Shown: positions 1-5,858, counted from the first letter of the stretch. The stretch is 6,758 nucleotides of DNA from Chloroflexota bacterium (GCA_015661135.1 JACVXW010000060.1:1-6758); one strand, 5' to 3'. The notes: generated by a model from the sequence alone, not told the origin. Numbers and translations: made by a program.

Positions 1-6
1 CGCCGC

Positions 7-12
7 TAGACT
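7..12 (+). promoter_or_regulatory. candidate -10 box (TAGACT), possible leaderless start
   Basis: TAGACT fits the TANNNT -10 pattern and ends 6 nt before the ATG at 19. No Shine-Dalgarno-like sequence is visible in the 18 nt upstream of that ATG. If the box is real, transcription would begin at or beside the start codon, giving a leaderless mRNA. The -35 region lies outside the window, so this rests on one hexamer and its spacing. Confidence 0.3.
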
Positions 13-18
13 CCACCC

Positions 19-882
19 ATGCCGATCGATCGGGTCTTCGTCGCCGGGGCCGGGCTCATGGGCCATGGCATCGGCCAGGTCTGCGCGGCGATCGGCAAGC
101 AGGTCACGCTCTACGAGCCCGACCTCGCTCGGGCGGAGGCGGGCAAGGCGCGGATCGCGGCCAATCTGGACCGGGCCGTCGCGAAGGGCATGCTGGACCA
201 GGAGGCCCGGGACGAGACCCTCGCTCGCGTGAGCACGACCTCGGACATCGTGACTGCTGCCAACGCCGACGTCGTCGTCGAGGCCGTGTTCGAGGATCTG
301 CTGGTCAAGCAGGCACTCTGGCGCGAGCTCGACGGGATTGCGTCGGCGGCGGCGATCTTTGCCTCGAACACCAGCTCGATCTCGATCGACAGCCTGGCGT
401 CGGTCGTCTCGCTCGCCCGGCGGGAGCGCTTCGTCGGGATGCACTTCTTCAGCCCGGTGCCGGTCATGCCCCTCGTTGAGCTGATCCGCGGCGCCGCCAC
501 CACGGATGCGACCGAGGCGGCCATCCGGGCGCTGACTGACGCGCTGGGCAAGCAGCTGATCGTCTCCGCGGACCGGCCGGGGTTCATCGTCAACCGGGTC
601 CTCATGCCGCTCCTCGCCGAGGCGATGCGGGCGCTGGAGGAGGGGACCGGCACGGCCGACGACATCGACACGGGCGCCAGGGTCGGGCTCAATCACCCGA
701 TGGGCCCGCTGGAGCTGGCCGACTTCATCGGCCTCGATGTCTGCCTGAACGTCATGAACGTCCTGCATGACGGCATCGGTGGCGAGCACTTCCGCCCGCC
801 CAGGGTGCTCGTGGACCTGGTTGCCGCCGGCCACCTCGGCCAGAAGACCGGCCGCGGCTTCCACTCCTACCCGCGAGGCTGA
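19..882 (+). CDS. hbd: 3-hydroxyacyl-CoA (3-hydroxybutyryl-CoA) dehydrogenase
   Basis: This 287-aa cytoplasmic enzyme of the Hbd/PaaH/FadB2 type should catalyse NAD-dependent interconversion of (S)-3-hydroxyacyl-CoA and 3-oxoacyl-CoA in beta-oxidation or short-chain acyl-CoA metabolism. The N-terminal Rossmann fold carries GAGLMGHGIG (G10, G12, G15), and acidic E33 follows the second strand, which favours NAD over NADP. Family active-site residues are visible: the SNTSS segment (N117-S120), H142 in the HFFSP motif, E154 in LVELI and N192 in PGFIVNR. The C-terminal helical domain ends with the family signature GHLGQKTGRGF (271-281). The length is normal for the single-function enzyme of about 280-290 aa, so this is not the large FadB fusion. 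The ATG at 19 places the Rossmann motif at the usual distance from the N-terminus. The next gene starts 4 nt after the stop, so the two are probably co-transcribed. The substrate chain length cannot be read from the sequence. Confidence 0.95.
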   Translation: MPIDRVFVAGAGLMGHGIGQVCAAIGKQVTLYEPDLARAEAGKARIAANLDRAVAKGMLDQEARDETLARVSTTSDIVTAANADVVVEAVFEDLLVKQALWRELDGIASAAAIFASNTSSISIDSLASVVSLARRERFVGMHFFSPVPVMPLVELIRGAATTDATEAAIRALTDALGKQLIVSADRPGFIVNRVLMPLLAEAMRALEEGTGTADDIDTGARVGLNHPMGPLELADFIGLDVCLNVMNVLHDGIGGEHFRPPRVLVDLVAAGHLGQKTGRGFHSYPRG

Positions 883-886
883 CGCC

Positions 887-2077
887 GTGGCCGCGATCTC
901 CGATCCGGCCGGCCCGGGCGCCGCGGCCGCTGCCGGCGGGCTGACCACCGAGGAGCGACTGCTCCGCGACACCGCCCGCGAGTTCGCCGAGCGCGAGGTC
1001 GCGCCGACCGCCGCCCAGCGCGACGAGGAGGAAAGCTTCGATCGCTCGATCTTCGCCAGGATGGGGGCGCTGGGACTGACGGCGGCGCCGCTCCCCGAGT
1101 CCGTCGGCGGTGCCGGTTTCAGCTATCTCGGGTGGACACTCGTCATGGAGGAACTTGGCGCAGCGGACATGGCATCCGCGATCACCCTGTCTGTCCACAT
1201 CCTGAGCCAGTACCCGGTCGTGACGTTCGGGACGGCCGAGCAGCACGCCGATTGGCTACCGCCGATGCTGGCCGGCGAGGCCCTCGGCGCGTTCTGCCTG
1301 ACCGAGCCGCACGCCGGCTCCGACGCCGCCGCGCTTCGAACCCGTGCGGAGCGGGTGGATGACGGCTACCGACTCCACGGGACAAAGAGCTGGATCTCCA
1401 ACGCTCCCGAGGCGGATCGCTACCTCGTCTTCGCGACGATGGACCCATCGAAGGGCGCCAAGGGCATCACCGCGTTCCTGGTCGAGAAGGGCACGCCGGG
1501 CTTCCGGTTCGGGGCGCACGAGAAGAAGATGGGCATCCGGGCCTGCCCGGCGGCCGAGCTGATCTTTGACGGGGCCCTGGTACCGGCGTCGCGTCGACTT
1601 GGGCCGGAGGGGGATGGCTACCGGATCGCCCTCTCGGCGCTCGCGGAGGGCAGGATCTCGATCGCGGCAGCGTGCGTCGGAGTCGCGCGTTCCGCGCTCG
1701 AGCAGAGCGCCGCCTACCTGCACCAGCGGATGGCCTTCGGCGCGCCGCTGGCCGAGCTCCAGGGGCTTCGGTTCATGCTGGCCGAGATGGCGCGCGAGGT
1801 GGCCGCGGCGCGGGCGCTCACGCACGAGGCGGCAAGGGCCAGGGACCGCGGCGAACCGATCGGGGAACTGTCCTCGCTCGCGAAGTGGACCGCTTCCGAC
1901 GCCGCGATGAAAGTCGCGACGGACGCCGTCCAGCTGTTCGGGGGGAGCGGGTACTCTCGCGAGACCGGCATCGAGCGGCTCATGCGGGATGCCAAGGGCG
2001 CCCAGATCTACGAGGGCACGAACCAGGTCCACCGGATGATCGTTGCCGCCGGGGTACTTGATCGCGCCCGGACCTGA
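887..2077 (+). CDS. acyl-CoA dehydrogenase
   Basis: This 396-aa FAD flavoenzyme should oxidise acyl-CoA to trans-2-enoyl-CoA and pass electrons to electron-transfer flavoprotein. I chose the GTG at 887 as the start. It lies 4 nt after the previous stop, has GAGG 8 nt upstream (875-878), and gives a normal family length. An in-frame ATG at 767 would add 40 residues encoded inside the upstream gene and unlike the family. Domains run in the usual order: an N-terminal helical domain (about 19-130), a middle beta domain with FCLTEPHAGSD (137-146) and GTKSWISN (165-172), and a C-terminal helical domain with QRMAFG (280-285) and LFGGSGYSRE (350-359). E376 in QIYEGTNQ is at the position of the catalytic base used by short-chain, medium-chain and branched-chain members. 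The substrate is undetermined; a short- or branched-chain acyl-CoA is likely given the neighbouring genes. It forms a tight operon with the upstream dehydrogenase. Confidence 0.94.
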   Translation: MAAISDPAGPGAAAAAGGLTTEERLLRDTAREFAEREVAPTAAQRDEEESFDRSIFARMGALGLTAAPLPESVGGAGFSYLGWTLVMEELGAADMASAITLSVHILSQYPVVTFGTAEQHADWLPPMLAGEALGAFCLTEPHAGSDAAALRTRAERVDDGYRLHGTKSWISNAPEADRYLVFATMDPSKGAKGITAFLVEKGTPGFRFGAHEKKMGIRACPAAELIFDGALVPASRRLGPEGDGYRIALSALAEGRISIAAACVGVARSALEQSAAYLHQRMAFGAPLAELQGLRFMLAEMAREVAAARALTHEAARARDRGEPIGELSSLAKWTASDAAMKVATDAVQLFGGSGYSRETGIERLMRDAKGAQIYEGTNQVHRMIVAAGVLDRART

Positions 2078-2105
2078 CGAGTTTCCCGCCCATCCTGGGT
2101 GCGAA

Positions 2106-2134
2106 GGGGCTGGTCGGCCCCGATCGACGGGCCG
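2106..2134 (+). terminator. weak candidate terminator hairpins after the acyl-CoA dehydrogenase
   Basis: Two alternative small hairpins overlap here. One pairs GGGGC (2106-2110) with GCCCC (2117-2121). The other pairs CGGCCC (2115-2120) with GGGCCG (2129-2134) around an 8-nt loop. The following TTCGTCCCTC is only mildly pyrimidine-rich and has no U-tract. They lie 29 nt after the stop codon, where an operon end would be expected. The structure is short for such a GC-rich genome and could be chance. Confidence 0.25.
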
Positions 2135-2180
2135 TTCGTCCCTCAGTCCAGCATCCCACTTCGGCTAAGGTCCCCGGAAA

Positions 2181-2206
2181 GGAATGTGGCTGCTTGAGCC
2201 AGCGTA
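2181..2206 (+). promoter_or_regulatory. possible promoter/operator region of the multicopper oxidase gene
   Basis: GGAAT (2181-2185) and CGTA (2203-2206) are separated by 17 nt, which loosely resembles an ECF sigma factor promoter (GGAAC ... CGTC). Between them lies a small dyad, TGGCT-GCTTG-AGCCA (2187-2201), that could be an operator. A start of transcription near 2213 would leave a short leader containing the GGAGG at 2224. A TAAGGT box at 2166-2171 is an alternative -10 element without a good -35. All of this is pattern matching on short motifs. Confidence 0.15.
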
Positions 2207-2223
2207 CCCTTCAATGCTCTCGC

Positions 2224-2228
2224 GGAGG
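2224..2228 (+). promoter_or_regulatory. ribosome binding site (GGAGG) of the multicopper oxidase gene
   Basis: GGAGG lies 11 nt upstream of the ATG at 2240. The spacing is a little long, but it is the only purine-rich anti-16S match nearby. It supports that ATG, which also places a complete Tat signal near the N-terminus. Confidence 0.5.
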
Positions 2229-2239
2229 TTCAGATTCCC

Positions 2240-3580
2240 ATGAACGAGATCGCTGAGGCAGGCCCTCGCTCCACGGCGACCGATGAGGCCGCCACCGTCA
2301 CGAGCCCGACGAGCCCGCTCATCCCATCCGACCTCACCCGGCGCGGCTTCCTGCGAGGTGCCGCCCTCACCGGCGGCGGCCTGATGGCCGCCACCCTCGC
2401 GGCCTGCGCGCCGACGGCGCCGACGCCCGGTTGGACGCTGGGCCCGCTGGCCACGGGTGCCCTCGGATCGCCCGTCCCGACAGGCCCAGCCCCGTCGGCC
2501 GTTGCGAGCGCCACGGCGGCCCCATCCGGCAGCCTCCCGCCCGGCTTCAGCTCGCACGACATCGACGCCCGCAACGTGGTCCGGCGGTACGTCGGCAACC
2601 TCGCCCCGGCGCTCAAGGGCATCTACGGCGACGCGGCGTTCGCCAAGCTCGCGGACATTCTCGGAGCGGCCGACAACTACCCCGAGCTGTCCGCCAAGCC
2701 CGCCTTCGTCCAGGTCCCGCAGCTCTTCCTCAACGACGCCCTCACGCCGCTCACGCCCGAGCTGGACGGCGATGTCAAGGTGTTCCGGCTCACGATCGAC
2801 AAGATCAAGGTCAACATCGACGAGCTGAAGGACCCGATCGACGGCCTCGGCTACAACGGGCAGTGGCCGGGCCCCACGATCCGGGTCAGGCAGGGCGACA
2901 AGGTCCGGGCGATCTTCACCAACAACCTGGACGAGACGACCGGTGTCCACTTCCACGGAGTGGACTTCGACGACTTCTTCCAGGACGGGGTCCCGTTCGT
3001 GACCCAGCTGCCGATCGTGCCGGGCGGGACGTACACCTACGAGTTCACCGCCCGGAATGCCGGGTCGTTGATGTACCACTCCCACCACAACGCGACGGAC
3101 CAGGTGGGTCGCGGCCTCCTCGGTGCGTTCATCGTGGAGCCGGCGGACGATCCGTTCAAGGCGGACCGCGAGTACATCTGGATCTCCAACGACGCCCTCG
3201 GCGGCTTCACGATCAACGGCCACGGGTTCCCGGCCGTCGTGCCGGTCCTCGCCGCGGTCGGCGAGACCATCCGGATCCGGTTCATGAACGAGGGCGTGAT
3301 GATGCATCCGTGGCACAGTCACGGGTACGCGATGCGGATCGTTGCCCGCGACGGGCGGCCGCTCGGGAGCGCCGCGTTCGAGTGCGACACGCTCGGCGTC
3401 AACCCGGGTGAGCGTTACGACGCGCTCATCACCGTGGATCGGCCCGGCATCTGGGCGTTCCACTGCCACGTCCTGTCCCACGTGGAGGGGATGTCGGGGA
3501 TGTTCGGGATGGTCACCTCGATGATCGTGGTGCCGGAAAAGGCCCACGTCGACGCGATCGTGGCGGCGCTCCTGGCGTGA
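2240..3580 (+). CDS. Tat-exported lipoprotein two-domain multicopper oxidase (laccase-like)
   Basis: This 446-aa protein starts with a 30-residue hydrophilic lead, a twin-arginine motif TRRGFLRG (33-40), a hydrophobic stretch and a lipobox LAAC with C56. It should be folded with copper inside, exported by Tat and lipid-anchored outside the membrane. A Pro/Ala/Thr/Ser-rich linker follows (about 57-105), then about 70 residues I do not recognise. Two cupredoxin domains follow (about 178-300 and 310-432). All four multicopper motifs are present: HFHG (H237, H239), YHSHH (H280, H282), HPWHSHG (H356, H359, H361) and HCHVLSH (H408, C409, H410, H414). Domain 1 has Ser instead of Cys in its YHSHH motif, so type-1 copper sits only in domain 2, as in the SLAC-like (type B) two-domain oxidases, which are trimeric. 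Likely activity is oxidation of phenols or metals (Cu(I), Mn(II), Fe(II)) with reduction of O2; the substrate is unknown. A NirK-type nitrite reductase is unlikely because the trinuclear-site histidines are present. The thiolase gene starts 30 nt downstream. Confidence 0.9.
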   Translation: MNEIAEAGPRSTATDEAATVTSPTSPLIPSDLTRRGFLRGAALTGGGLMAATLAACAPTAPTPGWTLGPLATGALGSPVPTGPAPSAVASATAAPSGSLPPGFSSHDIDARNVVRRYVGNLAPALKGIYGDAAFAKLADILGAADNYPELSAKPAFVQVPQLFLNDALTPLTPELDGDVKVFRLTIDKIKVNIDELKDPIDGLGYNGQWPGPTIRVRQGDKVRAIFTNNLDETTGVHFHGVDFDDFFQDGVPFVTQLPIVPGGTYTYEFTARNAGSLMYHSHHNATDQVGRGLLGAFIVEPADDPFKADREYIWISNDALGGFTINGHGFPAVVPVLAAVGETIRIRFMNEGVMMHPWHSHGYAMRIVARDGRPLGSAAFECDTLGVNPGERYDALITVDRPGIWAFHCHVLSHVEGMSGMFGMVTSMIVVPEKAHVDAIVAALLA

Positions 3581-3597
3581 GGCGGCGCCTGTCCGTG

Positions 3598-3603
3598 TAG
3601 CAT
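3598..3603 (+). promoter_or_regulatory. candidate -10 box (TAGCAT), possible leaderless start of the thiolase gene
   Basis: TAGCAT matches TANNNT and ends 7 nt before the GTG at 3611, so a transcript could begin on the start codon itself. No Shine-Dalgarno sequence is visible between the preceding stop (3578-3580) and the GTG. I see no good -35 element at the proper distance. The same arrangement occurs before the gene at 19. Confidence 0.3.
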
Positions 3604-3610
3604 CGGCGGC

Positions 3611-4852
3611 GTGACGAGCACGCCTCCGGCCGCCCCCAACGGCCACGTCTACATCGTCTCTGCCGTCCGGACGCCGATCGGCAAGTTCGGAGGCGCGCTC
3701 TCCTCGGTGCCCGCGGTCGAGCTGGGCGGGGTCGCCATCCGCGCGGCCGTCGAGCGCGCCCGGCTGCCCGACGGCACGCCGATCGACGAGGTCCTGATGG
3801 GCCAGGTCCTCCAGGCCGGTGCCGGCCAGGCGCCCGCGCGCCAGGCGGCGCTCCTCGGCGGCCTCGCCGAGACCACGTCGGCCACGACGATCAACCGGGT
3901 CTGCGGCTCAGGTCTGAAGGCGATCATGCTGGCCGCGGCGGAGATCCGGGCCGGCGATGCCGAGGTCGCGGTCGCCGGCGGGATGGAGAGCATGAATCTC
4001 GCCCCGTACCTCGTGCCGGGTGCGCGGTTCGGCCTTCGGCTCGGGGATGCCGCGCTCATCGACGCCACCGTCCACGATGGCCTGTGGTGCGCTATCGAGA
4101 ACTGCCACATGGGCACGCATGCGGAGCGCGTCGCGATCTCCGAGCAGGTCAGCCGCGAGGACCAGGATGCATTCGCGCTCGAGAGCCACCGACGGGCGAT
4201 CGAGGCGATCGACAGCGGCCGGTTCGCCGCCGAGATGGCGCCGGTCACGATCCGCGACGCGAAGGGCCGGGAGACGGCGGTCGACACGGACGAGGGACCG
4301 CGCCGCGACTCCACGGCCGAGGCGCTGGCTCGCCTGAAGCCCGCCTTCGCCCTGCCGGACGGCGACGACCGTGGCGGCGCGGAGGTCGGCACCGTCACTG
4401 CCGGCAATGCACCGGGTATCACGGACGGCGCAGCCGCGACCGTCGTCGCCAGCGAGCGCGCCGTCGAGCGGCTGAGCCTCACGCCCCTCGCCCGGATCGT
4501 CGGCTACGCCCAGGCGGAGGTCGCCCCGAAGTGGCTCTTCCTCGCCCCGATCGAGGGCGTTCGCAAGCTCCTCGACAGGACCGGGATGGCGATCGGCGAC
4601 TTTGATCTCATCGAGATCAACGAGGCCTTCGCTGCCCAGACCCTCGCCGACGGCCGCGCGCTCGGCTTCGACTGGTCAAAGGTCAACGTGAATGGCGGCG
4701 CGATCGCCCTCGGCCACCCCATCGGGGCGAGCGGGGCCCGGATCGTGGCAACGCTCCTCCACGAGCTCCGCCGCCGCAAGGGCCGCTACGGACTCGCGAC
4801 GCTCTGCCTCGGCGGCGGCGGCTCGGTCGCGATGGCGTTCGAACGGGTCTGA
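3611..4852 (+). CDS. acetyl-CoA C-acetyltransferase / 3-ketoacyl-CoA thiolase
   Basis: This 413-aa cytoplasmic thiolase cleaves 3-ketoacyl-CoA with CoA, or in the reverse direction condenses two acetyl-CoA to acetoacetyl-CoA. The N-terminal half opens with VYIVSAVRTPIGKFGG (13-28) and carries the nucleophile C98 in NRVCGSGLKA. MESMNLAPY (125-133) matches the usual thiolase segment after the nucleophile. The C-terminal half carries NEAFAAQ (337-343), H369 in GGAIALGHPIGASGAR and the second active-site cysteine C399 in CLGGGGS. All catalytic residues are intact. It is about 20 residues longer than typical 393-aa members, partly from a 12-residue Pro/Ala-rich N-terminus before the first strand. 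I used the GTG at 3611; no other ATG/GTG/TTG closer to the conserved VYIVSAVRTP has better support. It could act with the upstream hydroxyacyl-CoA and acyl-CoA dehydrogenases in beta-oxidation, or in hydroxybutyrate-type metabolism. Biosynthetic and degradative roles cannot be told apart from sequence alone. Confidence 0.95.
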   Translation: MTSTPPAAPNGHVYIVSAVRTPIGKFGGALSSVPAVELGGVAIRAAVERARLPDGTPIDEVLMGQVLQAGAGQAPARQAALLGGLAETTSATTINRVCGSGLKAIMLAAAEIRAGDAEVAVAGGMESMNLAPYLVPGARFGLRLGDAALIDATVHDGLWCAIENCHMGTHAERVAISEQVSREDQDAFALESHRRAIEAIDSGRFAAEMAPVTIRDAKGRETAVDTDEGPRRDSTAEALARLKPAFALPDGDDRGGAEVGTVTAGNAPGITDGAAATVVASERAVERLSLTPLARIVGYAQAEVAPKWLFLAPIEGVRKLLDRTGMAIGDFDLIEINEAFAAQTLADGRALGFDWSKVNVNGGAIALGHPIGASGARIVATLLHELRRRKGRYGLATLCLGGGGSVAMAFERV

Positions 4853-4859
4853 TCAACAA

Positions 4860-4894
4860 CTGCGGAACAACGAAGGAGACTGCGGAACAACGAA
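4860..4894 (+). repeat. two-copy tandem repeat, 20-nt period
   Basis: CTGCGGAACAACGAA occurs exactly at 4860-4874 and again at 4880-4894, separated by GGAGA. The repeat begins 7 nt after the thiolase stop codon and its second copy runs directly into the terminator stem. It is less GC-rich than the surroundings. There is no open frame with a plausible start across it. A local duplication is the simplest explanation. Confidence 0.85.
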
Positions 4895-4938
4895 CGAGCC
4901 CCGGGCCGGCGCCTCGCAGCGCCAATCCCGGGGCTCGT
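4894..4938. terminator. strong nested hairpin, probable bidirectional terminator
   Basis: A perfect 12-bp stem pairs 4894-4905 (ACGAGCCCCGGG) with 4927-4938 (CCCGGGGCTCGT). Inside it a second stem pairs GGCGC (4908-4912) with GCGCC (4919-4923) around a 6-nt loop. It lies between the convergent thiolase and CHRD genes, 41 nt after the thiolase stop and 37 nt after the CHRD stop. Read on the - strand, TTCGTTGTTCC follows the stem, a moderately U-rich tail. On the + strand no U-tract follows, so termination of the thiolase transcript may depend on the stem alone or on Rho. Confidence 0.7.
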
Positions 4939-4948
4939 GAGCATTACC

Positions 4949-4964
4949 CGCGCCCGATGGCGCG
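4949..4964. terminator. small secondary hairpin just after the CHRD stop
   Basis: CGCGCC (4949-4954) pairs with GGCGCG (4959-4964) around the tetraloop CGAT. It lies 11 nt beyond the CHRD stop on the - strand and may stabilise the 3' end or assist the larger hairpin next to it. It has no U-tract on either strand. Confidence 0.3.
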
Positions 4965-4975
4965 GCGAGGATGGG

Positions 4976-5500
4976 TCAGTGCCAGCCGCTCCCGCCACGG
5001 AGCTGGCCGCGAATCTCGCCGCCCCCGTACAGCGCCGAGTGGACGTTGGAATAGACGGCGCCGGCCCGGATCGCCCGGAGCACTTCGGCCCAGTCGGCGG
5101 GTCCGGCGATGCCCTGGGCGACCGGCCCGAGGACATTGGCAGCCACAATGGTGCCGGAGACCGTGCCAGCGGCGGTGGCCGGGCACGCGGGCTTCGATCC
5201 GCCGCAGAGGTCGGCAATGATGCCGCCGGAAGTCCCTGCCTGGCCAAGGTGGAGATGTGCCCCAGTCGCTGCCCCGCTGAGGTCCGAATAGGTCAGTTCG
5301 TAGCTGATCGTCGTGTTCGTGGAGTCGATCGTAATCCGCAGCTTGCCCTTGCCGGCTGTCGAGATCGAGGGGACCTCGGCAAACCCGCCGAGCGTCGCCT
5401 TGACGGACTTCCGGTCGGAATCATCGCCGTTCGCGGATGCCGTGCCGATCGCCCCGACCGCGAGAATGGCAGCCGTCGCCAGGATCAGGATCCGTTTCAT
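4976..5500 (-). CDS. secreted CHRD-domain protein
   Basis: This 174-aa protein starts with a classical Sec signal peptide: MKR, a hydrophobic core (about 4-20) and a likely cleavage after ASA (A23). The mature part is one CHRD domain, the fold named after chordin and also found in many bacterial secreted proteins of unknown function. Family landmarks are the opening VKATLGGFAEVPSI (33-46), GAHLHLGQAG (80-89), and the highly typical end YSNVHSALYGGGEIRGQL (150-167). Two cysteines, C99 and C106, could form a disulphide outside the cell. There is no lipobox and no second membrane segment, so it is probably free in the periplasm or cell exterior. The ATG at 5500 is supported by the signal peptide and by a GGAGGT ribosome site. 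It is transcribed convergently with the thiolase gene and divergently from the aldehyde dehydrogenase locus, so it is a separate transcription unit. No enzymatic role can be assigned. Confidence 0.92.
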   Translation of the reverse strand: MKRILILATAAILAVGAIGTASANGDDSDRKSVKATLGGFAEVPSISTAGKGKLRITIDSTNTTISYELTYSDLSGAATGAHLHLGQAGTSGGIIADLCGGSKPACPATAAGTVSGTIVAANVLGPVAQGIAGPADWAEVLRAIRAGAVYSNVHSALYGGGEIRGQLRGGSGWH

Positions 5501-5505
5501 TCTGT

Positions 5506-5511
5506 ACCTCC
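5506..5511 (-). promoter_or_regulatory. ribosome binding site (GGAGGT) of the CHRD gene
   Basis: Read on the - strand, GGAGGT lies 5 nt before the ATG at 5500. It is the strongest Shine-Dalgarno match in the window and fixes the start at the first residue of the signal peptide. Confidence 0.75.
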
Positions 5512-5567
5512 GACAGGTTCAATTGGGGCCGGACGCGTGCGAGCACCGATGATCCCCTGATCTCTTG

Positions 5568-5596
5568 AGGATATCCGACTCCAAGAAGTTTCAAGA
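5568..5596 (-). promoter_or_regulatory. candidate sigma-70-type promoter of the CHRD gene
   Basis: On the - strand TATCCT (5573-5568) resembles a -10 box. Upstream, TCTTGA (5596-5591) lies at 17 nt and the better-matching TTGAAA (5594-5589) at 15 nt. This short stretch is AT-richer than its surroundings. It would give a 5' leader of about 60 nt before the ATG at 5500. The match is imperfect. Confidence 0.25.
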
Positions 5597-5844
5597 TGTC
5601 CCGAGCAGTTCCGGACTCGGTGTGACGCCCCAAACGATCTCGCGGCCCGCCCGGACGTGTCATGAATCTGCGGTGCATTGCCGCACCGCGTGCCTGAGCC
5701 CGACCCCGGTTGCCTCGGTCCGGTCGCCGGGGTTCACTGGACGTGACGATGATCGACGCCGGATGTGGGATCCTCCAGCCGTCTGCGCGCCGGAACTTCT
5801 CCCCGCCCCAACCGGCCCACGATCTCCGAGTGACCACCGACCCC

Positions 5845-5849
5845 AGGAG
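5845..5849 (+). promoter_or_regulatory. ribosome binding site (AGGAG) of the aldehyde dehydrogenase
   Basis: AGGAG ends 9 nt before the ATG at 5859, an ideal distance. Another ATG at 5852, in a different frame, is only 2 nt from it and leads to a non-family translation. This site therefore decides the start at 5859. Confidence 0.65.
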
Positions 5850-5858
5850 CCATGTCCG

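Larger units (their letters stand above)
5501..5858. other. 358-nt divergent intergenic region with hairpins, no convincing gene
   Basis: This region separates the start of the CHRD gene (- strand) from the start of the aldehyde dehydrogenase (+ strand). It contains the CHRD ribosome site and possible promoter on the left and the aldehyde dehydrogenase ribosome site on the right. Between them are a perfect 7-bp hairpin (GCGGTGC 5670-5676 with GCACCGC 5683-5689, 6-nt loop) and a 7-bp pairing of ACCCCGG (5703-5709) with CCGGGGT (5727-5733). Frames open through it have basic, low-complexity translations without family resemblance. I see no clear + strand promoter. Confidence 0.6.

Noticed and set aside
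767..886. Upstream ATG giving a 40-residue N-terminal extension of the acyl-CoA dehydrogenase
   Set aside because: The extension lies almost wholly inside the preceding gene, is unlike the family, and the GTG at 887 has GAGG at a good distance and gives the usual length.
2165..3646. A 493-codon open frame on the - strand covering the multicopper oxidase gene
   Set aside because: Its translation is Arg/Val/Asp/Gly-rich without any family motif, while the opposite strand encodes all four copper motifs. Long antisense open frames are common in high-GC DNA.
4853..4940. CRISPR array or small gene in the repeat region after the thiolase
   Set aside because: Only two copies with a 5-nt gap, no spacer-like segments, and no start codon with a ribosome site leading into a plausible small protein.
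5565..5858. In-frame 98-residue extension of the aldehyde dehydrogenase from a TTG
   Set aside because: The translation is not protein-like (many Arg, Pro, Ser) and the AGGAG before the ATG at 5859 fits the family N-terminus.
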